The position numbers and the translations under genes are program-made. Below, piece after piece: positions 8,487 to 19,012 of a stretch of 64,000 nt of DNA; the first letter of the stretch is position 1, and the number at the start of each line of letters is the position of its first letter. The stretch comes from Sphingopyxis sp. H050 (lineage in GTDB: Bacteria; Pseudomonadota; Alphaproteobacteria; Sphingomonadales; Sphingomonadaceae). The notes beneath the pieces are model-generated. The model saw only the letters and a program-made list of their open reading frames with translations, did no database searches and was not told the DNA's origin. The stretch lies in assembly GCF_001468265.1 (NCBI RefSeq), contig NZ_LNRZ01000004.1, forward strand, positions 336,437-400,436, written 5' to 3'.

Positions 8487-9683
8487 CTAGTGCCCGTCGG
8501 CGGGGCTGGCAAGAGGGCTGGCGTCAGTCGGTGGGCGGAGCGCTTTGTCGACCAGTCTTTCTTCTGCGGCGCTGTAGGCCGAACGATCCCCTTTCTGCCC
8601 CTCCGGCACCTGCGTGACGAAATAGGCAATGCCATTGCCCGCTTCAAGGTCGAACCATAATCCCGAGCGCAGGCCATAGGCATCGCCCGAATGGCCGAGC
8701 CGCAGACGGCCGTCGCCGAACAGGTCGTCGCGGCACGCCGGATCGGCGAGCGCCGGCCCGCCCGTGCTGTGCATCGCCGCGCCATATTCGCAGAAAAGGC
8801 CGCCGGTCCCCTCGCCGCTCACCGGATGGACGCGCGCCATCGCCTCTAGCCGGGCCAGACTCTGCGGCTTCAAAAAGCCGTCGCCACCGCGCAGCAGCAT
8901 GACGCCGATGCGCGCGAGGCCGTTCGCCGAGATGCGCAGCCCGCCCTGCGGGCTGAACCCCGCACCATGGCGCGCGAGGCGGTAGGTCGACAAGTCGCAG
9001 CTGCCGTCGGCAGCCGGGACGACGGGGCATTCGGGCCGCTTGCCGCCCAGATCGTCGCGCTGAACCATGCCGTCCGCGCCGTAAAGCACCACGGCGCGGG
9101 CGAGCGCGGCGTCGCTGCACGCCGGCCAGTTGAAGCAAGCGTCGAGGCCGAGCGGCTTGAAGACCAGCCGCTGCATCGCCGCGTCGAACCGCTCGCCGGT
9201 CGCGCCCTCGATCGCCGCGGCGATCACGGGATAGTTCATATTGGCATAAGCGAAATCGCCGCCGGGCGGTCGGGCACCGTCCCACGCGGCGGTATCGGCG
9301 AGCGTCTTTTCCAGATCGGCGTCGAGCGGCAGCGCATAATTGACGTCGTCGGTCAGTCCCGCGCGATGGCCGAGCAATTGGGCGAGCGTGACCGGGCGAT
9401 TGGGGAAGGCCGGATGGCGCAGCCGCCAGCCGAGATAGTCCGACACGTCGCGATCGAGATCGAGCTTGCCCGCCTCGACGAGGCGCAGGACGCCCAGCGC
9501 GACGACGAGTTTCGAGACCGAGGCAATGCGAACCGGGTCGTCGGCGGTCACGGTCCGGCCGCGCCCAACGTCGGCGAGCCCCTCGGCGACGCGGGTTTCG
9601 ACCGTGCCCGCGCGGTCGAACCGCACCGCGACCGCCGCGGGCGGCGGTGCGATCGACGTCAGGAGGAACAGGACCAGCGACAT
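8487..9683 (-). CDS. Beta-lactamase-fold serine hydrolase
   Basis: 398 aa, class C beta-lactamase/esterase (DUF/Beta-lactamase) family. A hydrophobic N-terminus (MSLVLFLLTSIAPPPAAVAV) suggests export. Catalytic motifs are SVSK (Ser55-x-x-Lys58), YAN (Tyr146-x-Asn148) and an HSG motif near residue 337 in LGHSGDAYG in place of KTG. It could be a D-amino-acid amidase, esterase or peptidase; antibiotic resistance cannot be inferred. It sits between acpP and the TPR protein gene on the same strand. No strong Shine-Dalgarno site is seen before the ATG at 9683. Confidence 0.85.
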   Translation of the reverse strand: MSLVLFLLTSIAPPPAAVAVRFDRAGTVETRVAEGLADVGRGRTVTADDPVRIASVSKLVVALGVLRLVEAGKLDLDRDVSDYLGWRLRHPAFPNRPVTLAQLLGHRAGLTDDVNYALPLDADLEKTLADTAAWDGARPPGGDFAYANMNYPVIAAAIEGATGERFDAAMQRLVFKPLGLDACFNWPACSDAALARAVVLYGADGMVQRDDLGGKRPECPVVPAADGSCDLSTYRLARHGAGFSPQGGLRISANGLARIGVMLLRGGDGFLKPQSLARLEAMARVHPVSGEGTGGLFCEYGAAMHSTGGPALADPACRDDLFGDGRLRLGHSGDAYGLRSGLWFDLEAGNGIAYFVTQVPEGQKGDRSAYSAAEERLVDKALRPPTDASPLASPADGH

Positions 9684-9714
9684 CAGATCAGCGTCGCCGC
9701 CGATGCGCCGAAGG

Positions 9715-11481
9715 TCAAGAGGCCAGCGCGGTCACGACCCCGGAATCGCGCAGCGCCGCCGCCGACCGCGTGATCACGACGGGCGAGATGACGAACTGCT
9801 GCAGCACTTTTTCGGGCGATGCGTCCTTCGGCTGTTTCGTATAGGCGACCAGCCGCCGCCAAAGCGCCCGCGCTTCGGGCAGCCGCCCCTGCCGCGCCAG
9901 GACGATCGCGCGCACCATGACGAATTGCGGCTCGCGCGTGCTGGTCGATGGAACGCGGTCGAGAATCGCCATCGCCGCATCTTGGTCGCCGCCCTGCGAG
10001 CGAATGAAGGCAAGCGTCACCGCCGGCACGCCGGGATAGGACGCGTCGAGATCGAGCGAGCGCTGGAGCAGCGCCGCGCCCGCTTCGGGCTGGTCGCAGG
10101 CGAGCTTGAAGAGCCCGAGAAAACCGGCGAGATCGGAATCATAGGGATTGAGCCGCGCCGCCGCCTCGCCCATCGCGACGCCGCCGGCGCAATTGCCGGA
10201 ATAGAAATTGGCGCGCGCCATCGCGAACTGTCCCGCGGCGCTGCCCGATCCGTTTTCATAAGCGCGCTCGGCGAGCGACCGCGCCTCGGCAAATGCGGCG
10301 GCGCCCGCGGGCGTACCGCGCAGCTGCTGCCAGTCGCCGAAGCGAAGCAGCGACAGGGCGTTGAGCGCGACCGGATCGTGCGGATTGCGGTCGAGAGTGG
10401 CGCGCAGGCAGGCCTCGATCTGGCGCGCATTGGTCGTCGTGCGCATCTGGCGCATCCGGTTGAACTGCGCGAGGCAGGCGAAGCCCGGGGCAAAATTGTC
10501 GGGATGGCGCTGCAACTGGTCGCGGACGATCACGCCGTAGTCGCCGGCGATCTGGGCAATGGCGGTGTCGACGGCCTCGAAACGGGGCATCTGGTTGCCC
10601 ACGAGATCGAATTGCTGCGACCAGATCGTGCGCTGGTCGGCGACGCGATTGAGGACAAGCGTCACCTCCGCCCGCTCGGCCTCAAGCTGACGGACGATCG
10701 ACACGTCGAGGCGATAGTCGGCGCGGTCGGCGGCCGGCGTATTCGCGGGGGCTCGCGCACTGCGCAGATCGACGAGGTCAAAGCGGCGCAGCCCATCGCG
10801 CAGACGGCCGTCGAGACCACGGGCGATCGCACGCGAAGGCGCGGTCTCTCCCGACGACGGCGTGCTGACTTCCAGCAGCGGCATCGGCACCAGATCGCTT
10901 CCGAACAAGCGGCCGCGATTGTCCGACACCCACCAGGCCGCACCGATCAGCAATATCGCCACGAGCAGAAGCGTCAGCCAGCGCCACACGGGACGCCCGC
11001 CGGGAGCCGCCTGAACGCCAGCGCGCGCGGGCGGCGGCGCGACCGCCCCGGCGGGCGTCGTCGATGGCATGACGTCACCGGCTTCGACCGTCTCCTCGCC
11101 CGAGCGAGCCGCCGGCGGCGCGGCGCGATGCTGCACGACAATCTCGTAACTTCCCTGCGGCACCCGTAACCGGTGGACCCAGGCGGTTTCGGCATAATAG
11201 CGGTCGAGCAGCGTGCGGAGACGGCCGACCATCACGCGCGGATAGCTGTCGACCGCGGGATCGAAATCGGCGCTCCGGCCGAGCGCCTCGGTCGCGATCG
11301 CATAAGCCTTGGGCGCACTGCGCCCGCCGCGCAGACGATGCTCGACCAGAAACTGCAGCAAACGCGACAGCACCGGAGAACGCGTGAACAGCGGCGACGC
11401 GATCAGCCGCTCATATTCTTCCGCAATAATCCGGTCGGTGTCGGCCGTATCCGGTACGTCATTCGCTGTGATACGGTCCAT
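9715..11481 (-). CDS. Membrane-anchored TPR protein with alphaproteobacterial regulator-like N-terminal domain
   Basis: 588 aa. Residues about 20-115 form the domain often found at the N-terminus of alphaproteobacterial adenylate-cyclase-like and TolB-like/TPR proteins: RLLQFLVEHRLRG, KAYAIATEALGR, ADFDPAVDSYPRVMVGRLR and a terminal VPQGSYEI. It is followed by a Pro/Ala-rich linker, one membrane span (about 166-185), a TolB N-domain-like stretch (RLDVSIVRQLEAERAEVTLV) and TPR-like helices to the C-terminus. The N-terminal part would be cytoplasmic and the TPR part periplasmic. Function is unknown; a sensing or regulatory role is a guess. The start at 11481 has GAGGG upstream. Confidence 0.75.
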   Translation of the reverse strand: MDRITANDVPDTADTDRIIAEEYERLIASPLFTRSPVLSRLLQFLVEHRLRGGRSAPKAYAIATEALGRSADFDPAVDSYPRVMVGRLRTLLDRYYAETAWVHRLRVPQGSYEIVVQHRAAPPAARSGEETVEAGDVMPSTTPAGAVAPPPARAGVQAAPGGRPVWRWLTLLLVAILLIGAAWWVSDNRGRLFGSDLVPMPLLEVSTPSSGETAPSRAIARGLDGRLRDGLRRFDLVDLRSARAPANTPAADRADYRLDVSIVRQLEAERAEVTLVLNRVADQRTIWSQQFDLVGNQMPRFEAVDTAIAQIAGDYGVIVRDQLQRHPDNFAPGFACLAQFNRMRQMRTTTNARQIEACLRATLDRNPHDPVALNALSLLRFGDWQQLRGTPAGAAAFAEARSLAERAYENGSGSAAGQFAMARANFYSGNCAGGVAMGEAAARLNPYDSDLAGFLGLFKLACDQPEAGAALLQRSLDLDASYPGVPAVTLAFIRSQGGDQDAAMAILDRVPSTSTREPQFVMVRAIVLARQGRLPEARALWRRLVAYTKQPKDASPEKVLQQFVISPVVITRSAAALRDSGVVTALAS

Positions 11482-11984
11482 GCAACCCTCTATAGCCCTC
11501 TTGCGAGGCTGGGCGGTAGATACGCGAAACGACCAGCACGACCAGCCAATTCGCTACCATGTAACGGTTACAAGCGGCGGCGACCTTGTAGCAGACTCGC
11601 GCCTCCGCACCAAATAGCCCGGAAAACAAAGCAAAATGATGAATAAATGGTTGCCAGATGGCTACACACCGCGACGCCACCTATTGTAACTGACATCTTC
11701 CGCACGCCCGTGGGAATGTCCAATTGTCGCGACGCGCCTCGTGCCGTCGTGGTCTGGGCTGGGCATCCGCCCGGGTTGGACGAATGAGGCCGAAAGATCG
11801 AAAAGTGCGAGCTGGTCCCTGGCGCTTTTCAATCCGTCTTCCGACCTCATAAACAGTGACTTCGCCGGGCGGGATTGTAGCCCCACCTACACCCCGCCCG
11901 GCAAGTCCGCTCTCCCCTTTCCCGAATATGCTGGCACGATGCGACTGTGCGCAGAGCCCCTTGTCGTCGCGCGCCATCTCAAAG
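11482..11984. other. About 500-bp intergenic region with two palindromes
   Basis: No recognisable gene on either strand; the short open frames lack family resemblance. It contains GTAACGGTTAC at 11561-11571 (perfect 5-bp arms), about 80 bp upstream of the TPR gene, and a 10-bp perfect hairpin GCCGGGCGGG/CCCGCCCGGC at 11864-11902 without a T tract. The region may contain the TPR gene promoter. Confidence 0.5.
11864..11902. repeat. Isolated GC-rich hairpin
   Basis: Perfect inverted repeat of 10 bp (GCCGGGCGGG and CCCGCCCGGC) separated by 19 bp. It is not followed by T residues on either strand, so it is not a standard terminator. Role unknown. Confidence 0.6.
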
Positions 11985-12014
11985 GAAAAGGGCGCCGGTT
12001 CGCACCGACGCCCT
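11985..12014 (-). terminator. Intrinsic terminator after the DUF3617 gene
   Basis: On the minus strand AGGGCGTCGGT and ACCGGCGCCCT pair over 11 bp (one T-G wobble) around a GCGA tetraloop, and the stem runs into TTTTCC. It lies about 30 bp after the stop codon. Confidence 0.9.
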
Positions 12015-12044
12015 CCCCGATCTGTTCGATGCGAGCCTTTTGGA

Positions 12045-12560
12045 TCAGGTGGTCGCGCCGGTCTTGCAGGGGCCGGTGTGGGTGCTGGTCATCTGCAGCA
12101 CCATTTCCATCGCGCCCTGACCGGTCGGCATCTTGCCCTTGGTCGTGATCGTGACGTCGGTCTTCTTGGCCTCCATCGTACCGGCCATCGTCATGTCGAC
12201 GGTCTGGCCGTTCGCGGTGCAAGTGCCCGCGACGTCGATCTTGCCGCCAGCGACTTCCTTCTTGGACCATTTGCACTCGCCGCCGTTGCCGGGACCCTTC
12301 GACAGTTCGGACGCGATGTCTTCCTTGTCGACCTGTTCCTGCGTGAAGCACTGGTCCATGCCGCTGGCGCCTTCCATCATCTTCGCCATGCCGTCCTTCA
12401 TTTCGGGCGGCATGCCGGGGACGTCGAATTTCACCAGCTTGACGTCGGTCTTCCAGTTGCCGGCCTCGCGTTTGACGGTGCCTCCCGCGTTTTCGCTCTT
12501 GCCGCAGCCCGACACCGCCAACGCCACGCCGAGAGCGGCGATCGTCATAAATTTCTTCAT
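12045..12560 (-). CDS. DUF3617-family lipoprotein
   Basis: 171 aa. The N-terminus MKKFMTIAALGVALAVSGC is a lipoprotein signal with lipobox VSGC. The mature part contains the family's usual pattern: a short GNWKTDVKLVKFDVPGMPPEM segment, FTQEQVDKED, the cysteine in GECKWSKKEV and CTANGQTVDMTMAG near the middle. Function of DUF3617 proteins is unknown; they are common periplasmic proteins of sphingomonads. AGGAGA precedes the ATG at 12560, which excludes the longer frame upstream. It is divergent from uvrB and ends in a strong terminator. Confidence 0.88.
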   Translation of the reverse strand: MKKFMTIAALGVALAVSGCGKSENAGGTVKREAGNWKTDVKLVKFDVPGMPPEMKDGMAKMMEGASGMDQCFTQEQVDKEDIASELSKGPGNGGECKWSKKEVAGGKIDVAGTCTANGQTVDMTMAGTMEAKKTDVTITTKGKMPTGQGAMEMVLQMTSTHTGPCKTGATT

Positions 12561-12597
12561 ACCCAGTCTCCTGTGACTTTTAGTGACTCTCAATCGT

Positions 12598-12612
12598 GTT
12601 CCGTTCGGATTC
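12598..12612 (+). promoter_or_regulatory. Possible degenerate LexA box upstream of uvrB
   Basis: GTTC-N7-ATTC, one mismatch from the alphaproteobacterial SOS consensus GTTC-N7-GTTC, located 44 bp before the uvrB start. uvrB is a typical SOS gene. The match is weak enough to arise by chance. Confidence 0.3.
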
Positions 12613-12655
12613 ATTGCGATTGTGGACCCGCGCCATCGATACCATATTGGCAGCG

Positions 12656-14842
12656 ATGGCAATTCAGATTCGTACATCGCTCGATGAAATCGACACGGCG
12701 GAGGGCTATGTCCCGCATCGCCCGGCGCGCCCCGACAAGGTCGAAGGCGGCAAGCGATTTGAACTGGTTAGCGACTATGAGCCCGCCGGCGACCAGCCGA
12801 CCGCGATCCGCGAGCTGGTCGATACCGCGCTGGCCGGCGAGCGCGATCAGGTGCTGCTGGGCGTCACCGGATCGGGCAAGACCTTCACCATGGCGAAGGT
12901 CATCGACGAACTGCAACGTCCCGCGCTGATCCTGGCCCCAAACAAGATCCTCGCGGCGCAGCTTTACGGCGAATTCAAGAGCTTCTTCCCAAACAACGCG
13001 GTCGAATATTTCGTCAGCTATTACGACTATTACCAGCCCGAGGCCTATGTCCCGCGGTCCGACACCTATATCGAGAAAGAAAGCTCGGTAAACGAGGCGA
13101 TCGACCGGATGCGCCATTCGGCGACGCGCGCGCTGCTCGAACGTGACGACGTGATCATCGTCGCGTCGGTGTCGTGCCTTTACGGTATCGGGTCGGTCGA
13201 GACCTATTCGGCGATGATCTTCGACCTCAAAAAGGGCCAGGTCGTCGACAATCGCGAGATCATCCGCAAGCTCGTCGCGCTCCAGTATAAGCGCAACGAT
13301 CAGGCATTCGCGCGCGGCAATTTTCGCGTGCGCGGCGACAGTCTGGAAATTTTTCCGTCGCATTATGAGGATATGGCGTGGCGCGTCAGCTTCTTCGGCG
13401 ACGAGATCGAGGAGATTACCGAGTTCGACCCGCTGACCGGCAAGAAGATCGCCAACCTCAACTATGTCCGCGTCTATGCGAACAGCCACTATGTGACCCC
13501 CGGCCCGACGCTGAAACAGGCGTCCGAAGCCATCAAGCATGAGCTTGCCGAGCGGCTGAAGGAACTTGAGGCCGAGGGCCGGCTGCTCGAGGCGCAGCGG
13601 CTCGAACAGCGCACCAATTTCGACCTCGAAATGATCGCCGCGACGGGCAGCTGTGCCGGGATCGAGAATTACAGCCGTTTCCTGACCGGCCGCCTGCCCG
13701 GCGAGCCGCCGCCGACCCTGTTCGAATATCTGCCCGACAACGCGCTGCTCTTCGTCGACGAAAGCCACCAGACGATCCCGCAGATCGGCGCGATGTCGAA
13801 GGGCGACCATCGCCGCAAGATCACCCTCGCCGAATATGGCTTCCGCCTGCCGAGTTGCATCGACAACCGGCCGCTGCGCTTCGCCGAATGGGACATGATG
13901 CGCCCGCAGACCGTCAGCGTGTCGGCGACGCCGGGCACCTGGGAAATGGACCGCACGCAAGGTGTCTTCGCCGAACAGGTGATCCGCCCCACCGGGCTGA
14001 TCGACCCGCCGGTCGAGATCAAGCCGGTCGAGGAACAGGTCGACGACCTGATCGCCGAGGCCAAGAAGACCGCGGCGGCAGGATACCGCACCCTCGTCAC
14101 GACGCTGACCAAGCGTATGGCCGAGGATCTTACCGAATTCCTCCACGAAGCGGGCCTCAAAGTCCGCTACATGCATTCGGACGTCGAGACGCTCGAACGC
14201 ATCGAGATCATCCGCGATCTACGTTTGGGCGTGTTCGACGTGCTCGTCGGGATCAACCTGCTCCGCGAAGGGCTCGACATCCCTGAATGCGGGCTTGTTG
14301 CGATCCTCGATGCCGACAAGGAAGGGTTCTTACGTAGCGAAACCAGCCTCGTCCAGACGATCGGCCGCGCGGCGCGCAACGTCGACGGCCGCGTCATCCT
14401 CTACGCCGACCGCATCACCGGCAGCATGGAACGCGCGATGCGCGAAACCGACCGCCGCCGCGAAAAGCAAAAGGCGTATAACGAGGAGCACGGCATTACG
14501 CCGACAACGATCAAGCGCAACATCGGCGACATCATCGCGCATGTCGCGTCGAAGGACGGCGTCGTCATCGACATCGGCGAAGACAAGCCCGCGCATATGG
14601 TGGGCCACAATCTGCGCGCCTATATCGCCGACCTCGAAAAGAAGATGCGCGACGCCGCCGTCGACCTCGAATTCGAGGAAGCTGGCCGCCTGCGCGACGA
14701 AATCCGCCGGCTCGAAGCCGACGAACTCGGCCTGCCCGCCGACGAACAGGTCGCGCCCCGCGTCGGGCGCTCGAACGAGGGCAAGCCGGGGACAAGGAAG
14801 GGGCGGTTCGGAAAGCAGAGCAAGACGAAGTGGGGGCGGTGA
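12656..14842 (+). CDS. uvrB: Excinuclease ABC subunit B
   Basis: DNA helicase-like damage-verification subunit of nucleotide excision repair, acting with UvrA and UvrC. 728 aa. Walker A GVTGSGKT at residues 69-76; the beta-hairpin region [16 protein letters not shown]-box-like [11 protein letters not shown]; helicase motif VI region QTIGRAARN; and a C-terminal UVR domain ([22 protein letters not shown], first 20 of it given in part) that contacts UvrC. The C-terminal tail is basic. The start at 12656 ([11 protein letters not shown]) is preferred to the upstream frame because homology begins there. Confidence 0.97.
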   Translation: MAIQIRTSLDEIDTAEGYVPHRPARPDKVEGGKRFELVSDYEPAGDQPTAIRELVDTALAGERDQVLLGVTGSGKTFTMAKVIDELQRPALILAPNKILAAQLYGEFKSFFPNNAVEYFVSYYDYYQPEAYVPRSDTYIEKESSVNEAIDRMRHSATRALLERDDVIIVASVSCLYGIGSVETYSAMIFDLKKGQVVDNREIIRKLVALQYKRNDQAFARGNFRVRGDSLEIFPSHYEDMAWRVSFFGDEIEEITEFDPLTGKKIANLNYVRVYANSHYVTPGPTLKQASEAIKHELAERLKELEAEGRLLEAQRLEQRTNFDLEMIAATGSCAGIENYSRFLTGRLPGEPPPTLFEYLPDNALLFVDESHQTIPQIGAMSKGDHRRKITLAEYGFRLPSCIDNRPLRFAEWDMMRPQTVSVSATPGTWEMDRTQGVFAEQVIRPTGLIDPPVEIKPVEEQVDDLIAEAKKTAAAGYRTLVTTLTKRMAEDLTEFLHEAGLKVRYMHSDVETLERIEIIRDLRLGVFDVLVGINLLREGLDIPECGLVAILDADKEGFLRSETSLVQTIGRAARNVDGRVILYADRITGSMERAMRETDRRREKQKAYNEEHGITPTTIKRNIGDIIAHVASKDGVVIDIGEDKPAHMVGHNLRAYIADLEKKMRDAAVDLEFEEAGRLRDEIRRLEADELGLPADEQVAPRVGRSNEGKPGTRKGRFGKQSKTKWGR

Positions 14843-14938
14843 GCTTCCCTTCGACGAAACCCTGACTGTAACCGACAAGCAGCCTTGTCCCCTCTCCGCG
14901 CGCTGCATAGGGTTTACGCCTCAACCGGGGAGAACATC

Positions 14939-16444
14939 ATGAAATCGGGTCTGTCGCTGATCGCGCTGGCGCTTGCCGTCGCTGCACCTTCGATCACTTA
15001 CGCGCAGGATGCGTCCGCCGACAAGGCGAAGGCCGAAAAGCCGGTAGAATACGAGCCGCAGGTCCGTACCACCAAGCTCAGCGGCACTTTCGGCGGCCAG
15101 CGGATCAACTATGCCGCGACGATCGGCGAGACGATCATCAAGAACAAGGACGGCGTCCCAGAGGTTGCGGTCGTTACCACCTCCTACGTCAAGGAGCCGC
15201 GCGATCCGAACCGGCCGGTGACCTTCCTGTTCAACGGCGGCCCGGGGTCGGGCACCGTCTGGTTGATGATGGGGGCGTTCGGGCCGAAGCGCGTCGCCAT
15301 CCCCAGCGATGCCCGTGACGACGGCGCCCCGCCCTACCCGCTCGTCGACAATCCTGATGCGCTGCTCGACGTCACCGATGTCGTGTTCATCGATCCGCCG
15401 GGCACGGGCTTTTCGCACCTGATCGGCAAGGCGGACCCTAAGGATTATTACGGGGTGACGCAGGACGCGAAGCTGGTCGCCGAGGTGATCCGGCTGTGGC
15501 TGAACAACAATGGCCGCTGGAACAGCCCCAAATTTCTGGGCGGCGAAAGCTATGGCACGACGCGCTCGGCGGCGGTCGCGAACCAGCTGATGAACGTCAC
15601 CTACAACGACGTCGCGCTGAACGGCATCATCCTGATTTCGACCGTGCTCGATTTCGCGGCGGGCGCCGACACGCCGGGCAACGAGCTCAGCTACATCACC
15701 AACCTGCCCTCGATGGCGGCGACGGCGATGTTCCACGGCAAGGCAAGCGGATCGTCGACCGAGGCGTTCGTCGAGGAGGCGCGGCAGTGGGCGATCGGCC
15801 CCTATGCGTCGGCGCTGCTGAAGGGACAGAAGCTGCAGGGCGAGGAGCGTGCGGCGATCCGCCGCGACCTCGCGCGTTTCACGGGCTTGTCCGAAACCTA
15901 TCTCGAAAGCGCCGACCTGCGCGTGACGCCCGGCCGCTTTTACAAGGAACTGCTGCGCGACCGCGGTCTGACCGTCGGGCGCCTCGACAGCCGCTATACG
16001 GGCAAGGATTATGACAGCGCGGGCGAGGAGCCCGATAACGATCCCAGCTTCTATGGCATTGACGCGAGCTATACCGCGGCGATCAACAGCTGGAGCCGCG
16101 ATGTCCTGGGCTTCAAGACCGACCGCGAATATCAGTCGATCGGCGGCATCGGGGGCCAATGGGACTGGCGCATCGGCGGGCGCGACACCAACGCCTATAT
16201 GAACGTCACGCCCTACATTGGGCAGGCGATGCGCGAAAATTCAGGGCTGCGGGTGTTCGTCGGCCAGGGCTATTACGACTTCGCAACGCCGTTTTTCGCG
16301 GCCGAATATGCGCTGTCGCGCACCGGCATCCCGCAGGACCGGATCGAGTATAGATATTATGGCGCGGGCCACATGATGTATATCCGCGATGAGGATCGCC
16401 ATAAATTGTCGGCCGATATCCGCGCCTTCATCCGCGCGCGATAA
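14939..16444 (+). CDS. S10-family serine carboxypeptidase-like protein
   Basis: 501 aa exported alpha/beta hydrolase of peptidase family S10. Signal peptide MKSGLSLIALALAVAAPSITYA then QDAS. Family motifs: FLFNGGPGSGTVW (oxyanion region), FIDPPGTGFSH, the nucleophile Ser204 in GGESYGTTRS, a likely Asp in GQGYYDFATPFF and the His in GAGHMMYI. Probably a periplasmic carboxypeptidase; specificity is not readable. The ATG at 14939 has GGGGAGAAC upstream. It follows uvrB by 96 bp on the same strand but appears functionally unrelated. Confidence 0.9.
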   Translation: MKSGLSLIALALAVAAPSITYAQDASADKAKAEKPVEYEPQVRTTKLSGTFGGQRINYAATIGETIIKNKDGVPEVAVVTTSYVKEPRDPNRPVTFLFNGGPGSGTVWLMMGAFGPKRVAIPSDARDDGAPPYPLVDNPDALLDVTDVVFIDPPGTGFSHLIGKADPKDYYGVTQDAKLVAEVIRLWLNNNGRWNSPKFLGGESYGTTRSAAVANQLMNVTYNDVALNGIILISTVLDFAAGADTPGNELSYITNLPSMAATAMFHGKASGSSTEAFVEEARQWAIGPYASALLKGQKLQGEERAAIRRDLARFTGLSETYLESADLRVTPGRFYKELLRDRGLTVGRLDSRYTGKDYDSAGEEPDNDPSFYGIDASYTAAINSWSRDVLGFKTDREYQSIGGIGGQWDWRIGGRDTNAYMNVTPYIGQAMRENSGLRVFVGQGYYDFATPFFAAEYALSRTGIPQDRIEYRYYGAGHMMYIRDEDRHKLSADIRAFIRAR

Positions 16445-16631
16445 GGATAGTGGCGAGCGGTCGGAAGCCCAATTTCCGCTCCCCTCCCCGCGGCGCAACA
16501 ACAGCAGTAGGCGACGTCATCGCGATGTCGTACCCATACCGGCCCTATCACCGGAATAGCGGCATGGTGCGGATCCACTGTCCTTGCGTCGCTGTCTCAA
16601 TATCGGTGCCTGACCGTCTGGCGGCGACGCG

Positions 16632-17576
16632 CTATCTCGCGAACACCCGTTTGAGCCACGCATCGACGGTCGCCGTCGGCGCATAGGCGGGGTCGCCCAA
16701 TCGCCGGTTTATCTCGGCATGGCCTTGCAGGCCCTCGCCGGGGAAGCTGCCATGTTCGACGCGGCTGCCGCCTGCCTCCAGCGCGGCGCCGAGCGCCTTC
16801 GCCTGCCGCACGCCGTCCGCGCGCTGGACGTAGAGCAGCAGGAATTGCGGCGCATTGGGAGCGCCCGCCTGCAGCGTCGGCGACAACGCTCGCTGCCGCG
16901 CGGGATCGGTTCCGAACGCCTGCTTGTAGGTCGCCTGCATGATCTGCGGCCCCTCCTTCATCTGCGCCGGAACATCATAGGCCGCGCCATCGATCGGGAT
17001 CACGCCCGCAATATCGGCAAAGCTCAGCCCGGCGCCCTTCAGATAGCGTTCGTCGCCGCCGACCAGCGCCACCAGATGCGCTCCCGCGCTGTGGCCCATG
17101 ATCACAATCCGTCGCCGGTCGATGCCGAGGCTGCCCGCGCGCTCGATGAGCGCCTTCACCGCGCCCGCGACGTCGGCGGCCTGCTGTTCGACCGTCGCGT
17201 CGGGAACGAGCCGATAGTTGATCGACGCGAAGGCATAGCCCTCGCCCGGATAATGCGCCGGCTTATACTGCCCCGTCGCATTGTCCTTGCTTCCGCGCTT
17301 CCAGCCGCCGCCATGGACGAACAGGACGAGCGGCGCCGGCCCCTTGACGTCCTTCGCGCGCCAGAAATCGAGGTTTTGCAGTGTATTGCTGCCATAGGAA
17401 ATTGTCTCGCCGCCCGGCGCCTTCGGTCCCTCGTCGGCGCCCATGCGCTCCGCAAGGCGCTCGCGCAGCCGATCGCGCATCTTCTCGCGCCCGTCGGCAA
17501 AGGGCGCCGGCACCGTCACGCTCACGACCGCAAAGGCCAACAGCCCCGCAAATCCAACCCAGTTTCGTTTCATCAT
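16632..17576 (-). CDS. Exported alpha/beta hydrolase (BD-FAE/carboxylesterase type)
   Basis: 314 aa with an N-terminal hydrophobic segment ([18 protein letters not shown]) that should be a signal peptide, then a charged helix ([16 protein letters not shown]). Motifs: [14 protein letters not shown] (HGGG oxyanion hole), MGHSAGAHL (Ser nucleophile) and a C-terminal QGHAEINRR with the catalytic His. This resembles bacterial feruloyl esterase-like BD-FAE hydrolases; substrate unknown. GGAGAAGGGCG precedes two consecutive ATG codons (17576 and 17573). It is divergent from purA. Confidence 0.85.
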   Translation of the reverse strand: MMKRNWVGFAGLLAFAVVSVTVPAPFADGREKMRDRLRERLAERMGADEGPKAPGGETISYGSNTLQNLDFWRAKDVKGPAPLVLFVHGGGWKRGSKDNATGQYKPAHYPGEGYAFASINYRLVPDATVEQQAADVAGAVKALIERAGSLGIDRRRIVIMGHSAGAHLVALVGGDERYLKGAGLSFADIAGVIPIDGAAYDVPAQMKEGPQIMQATYKQAFGTDPARQRALSPTLQAGAPNAPQFLLLYVQRADGVRQAKALGAALEAGGSRVEHGSFPGEGLQGHAEINRRLGDPAYAPTATVDAWLKRVFAR

Positions 17577-17713
17577 CGCCCTTCTCCGCTGTCCTGGCCG
17601 TGCAGCTTTTGCCCGCAATTGTCGCAAAATCATCCCGCCTTGACTTGCCTCTCCGCCCAAATCGGTTAAGGCCGCGCCGGGCTTTTTCGCGCCCGTTTCT
17701 GCAGGACAGCATC

Positions 17714-19003
17714 ATGGCAAATGTCACCGTCATCGGGTCGCAATGGGGCGACGAGGGCAAGGGCAAGATCGTCGACTGGCTCGCCAGCCGGGCCGACGCG
17801 GTCGTCCGCTTTCAGGGCGGTCACAACGCCGGCCATACGCTCGTCGTCGGCGAGCAGGTGTACAAGCTGTCGCTGCTGCCGTCGGGCATTGTCACCGGCA
17901 CGCTGTCGATCATCGGCAACGGCGTCGTCCTCGATCCGTGGGCGCTCCGCGACGAGATGGCGAAGCTGCGCGACCAGGGCGTCGAGATCAACGCCGACAA
18001 TTTCGCGATCGCCGACAATTGCGCGCTGATCCTGCCCTTCCACCGCGATCTCGACGCGCTGCGTGAAACCGCCGCGGGCGCGGGCAAGATCGGCACCACC
18101 GGCCGCGGCATCGGCCCCGCCTATGAGGACAAGGTCGGCCGCCGCGCGATCCGCGTCTGCGACCTTGCGCACCTCGACAAGCTGGGTCCGCAACTCGACC
18201 GCCTGACCGCGCACCACGATGCACTCCGCGCCGGTTTCGGTCAGCCGCCGATCGACCGCGACAAGCTGGTCGCCGATCTCTCCGAAATCGCCGATTTCGT
18301 GCTCGAATATGCCCAGCCGGTGTGGAAGCGCCTGAAGAAGGTCCGCAAGGCGGGTGCGCGCATATTGTTCGAGGGCGCGCAGGGGGTGCTGCTCGACGTC
18401 GATCACGGCACCTATCCCTTCGTCACCAGCTCGAACACGGTGAGCGGCACCGCCGCCAGCGGCTCGGGGCTCGGCCCCAGCGCCGTAGGATTCGTGCTCG
18501 GCATCGCCAAAGCCTACACGACGCGCGTCGGCAGCGGGCCTTTTCCCACCGAGCTCGAGGATGCGGTCGGCCAGCGGCTCGGCGAGCGCGGCCATGAATT
18601 CGGCACCGTCACCGGGCGCAAGCGGCGCTGCGGCTGGTTCGACGCAGTGCTCGTGCGCCAGAGCTGCGCGGTGTCGGGCGTCACCGGCATCGCGCTTACC
18701 AAGCTCGACGTGCTCGACGGCTTCGACACCATCCGCATCTGCACCGGCTATCGCCTGCGCGGCAAGATCCTCGACTATTTCCCGGCGCATTCGGCCGATC
18801 AGGCCGAGGTCGAGCCGATCTACGAGGAAATGGACGGCTGGCACGAATCGACCGCGGGCGCGCGCAGCTATGCCGACCTCCCCGCGCAGGCGATCAAATA
18901 TATCCAGCGCGTGCAGGAACTGATCGAAACCCCGATCGCGCTCGTCTCGACCAGCCCCGAACGCGAAGACACGATCCTGATCCGCGATCCGTTCAGCGAT
19001 TAG
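17714..19003 (+). CDS. purA: Adenylosuccinate synthetase
   Basis: GTP-dependent conversion of IMP and aspartate to adenylosuccinate, the first AMP-specific step of purine synthesis. 429 aa with [16 protein letters not shown] at the N-terminus, [43 protein letters not shown] and [16 protein letters not shown]. Full length. The start at 17714 gives the canonical MANVTVIG; the reading frame is open well upstream inside the divergent hydrolase gene but without homology. In many proteobacteria hisZ is next to purA; here it is not. Confidence 0.97.
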   Translation: MANVTVIGSQWGDEGKGKIVDWLASRADAVVRFQGGHNAGHTLVVGEQVYKLSLLPSGIVTGTLSIIGNGVVLDPWALRDEMAKLRDQGVEINADNFAIADNCALILPFHRDLDALRETAAGAGKIGTTGRGIGPAYEDKVGRRAIRVCDLAHLDKLGPQLDRLTAHHDALRAGFGQPPIDRDKLVADLSEIADFVLEYAQPVWKRLKKVRKAGARILFEGAQGVLLDVDHGTYPFVTSSNTVSGTAASGSGLGPSAVGFVLGIAKAYTTRVGSGPFPTELEDAVGQRLGERGHEFGTVTGRKRRCGWFDAVLVRQSCAVSGVTGIALTKLDVLDGFDTIRICTGYRLRGKILDYFPAHSADQAEVEPIYEEMDGWHESTAGARSYADLPAQAIKYIQRVQELIETPIALVSTSPEREDTILIRDPFSD

Positions 19004-19012
19004 GGTCAGGAC

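Noticed and set aside
11741..12148. 135-codon plus-strand open frame in the intergenic region upstream of the TPR gene
   Set aside because: No recognisable family, no ribosome site, and it runs antisense into the DUF3617 gene and its terminator.
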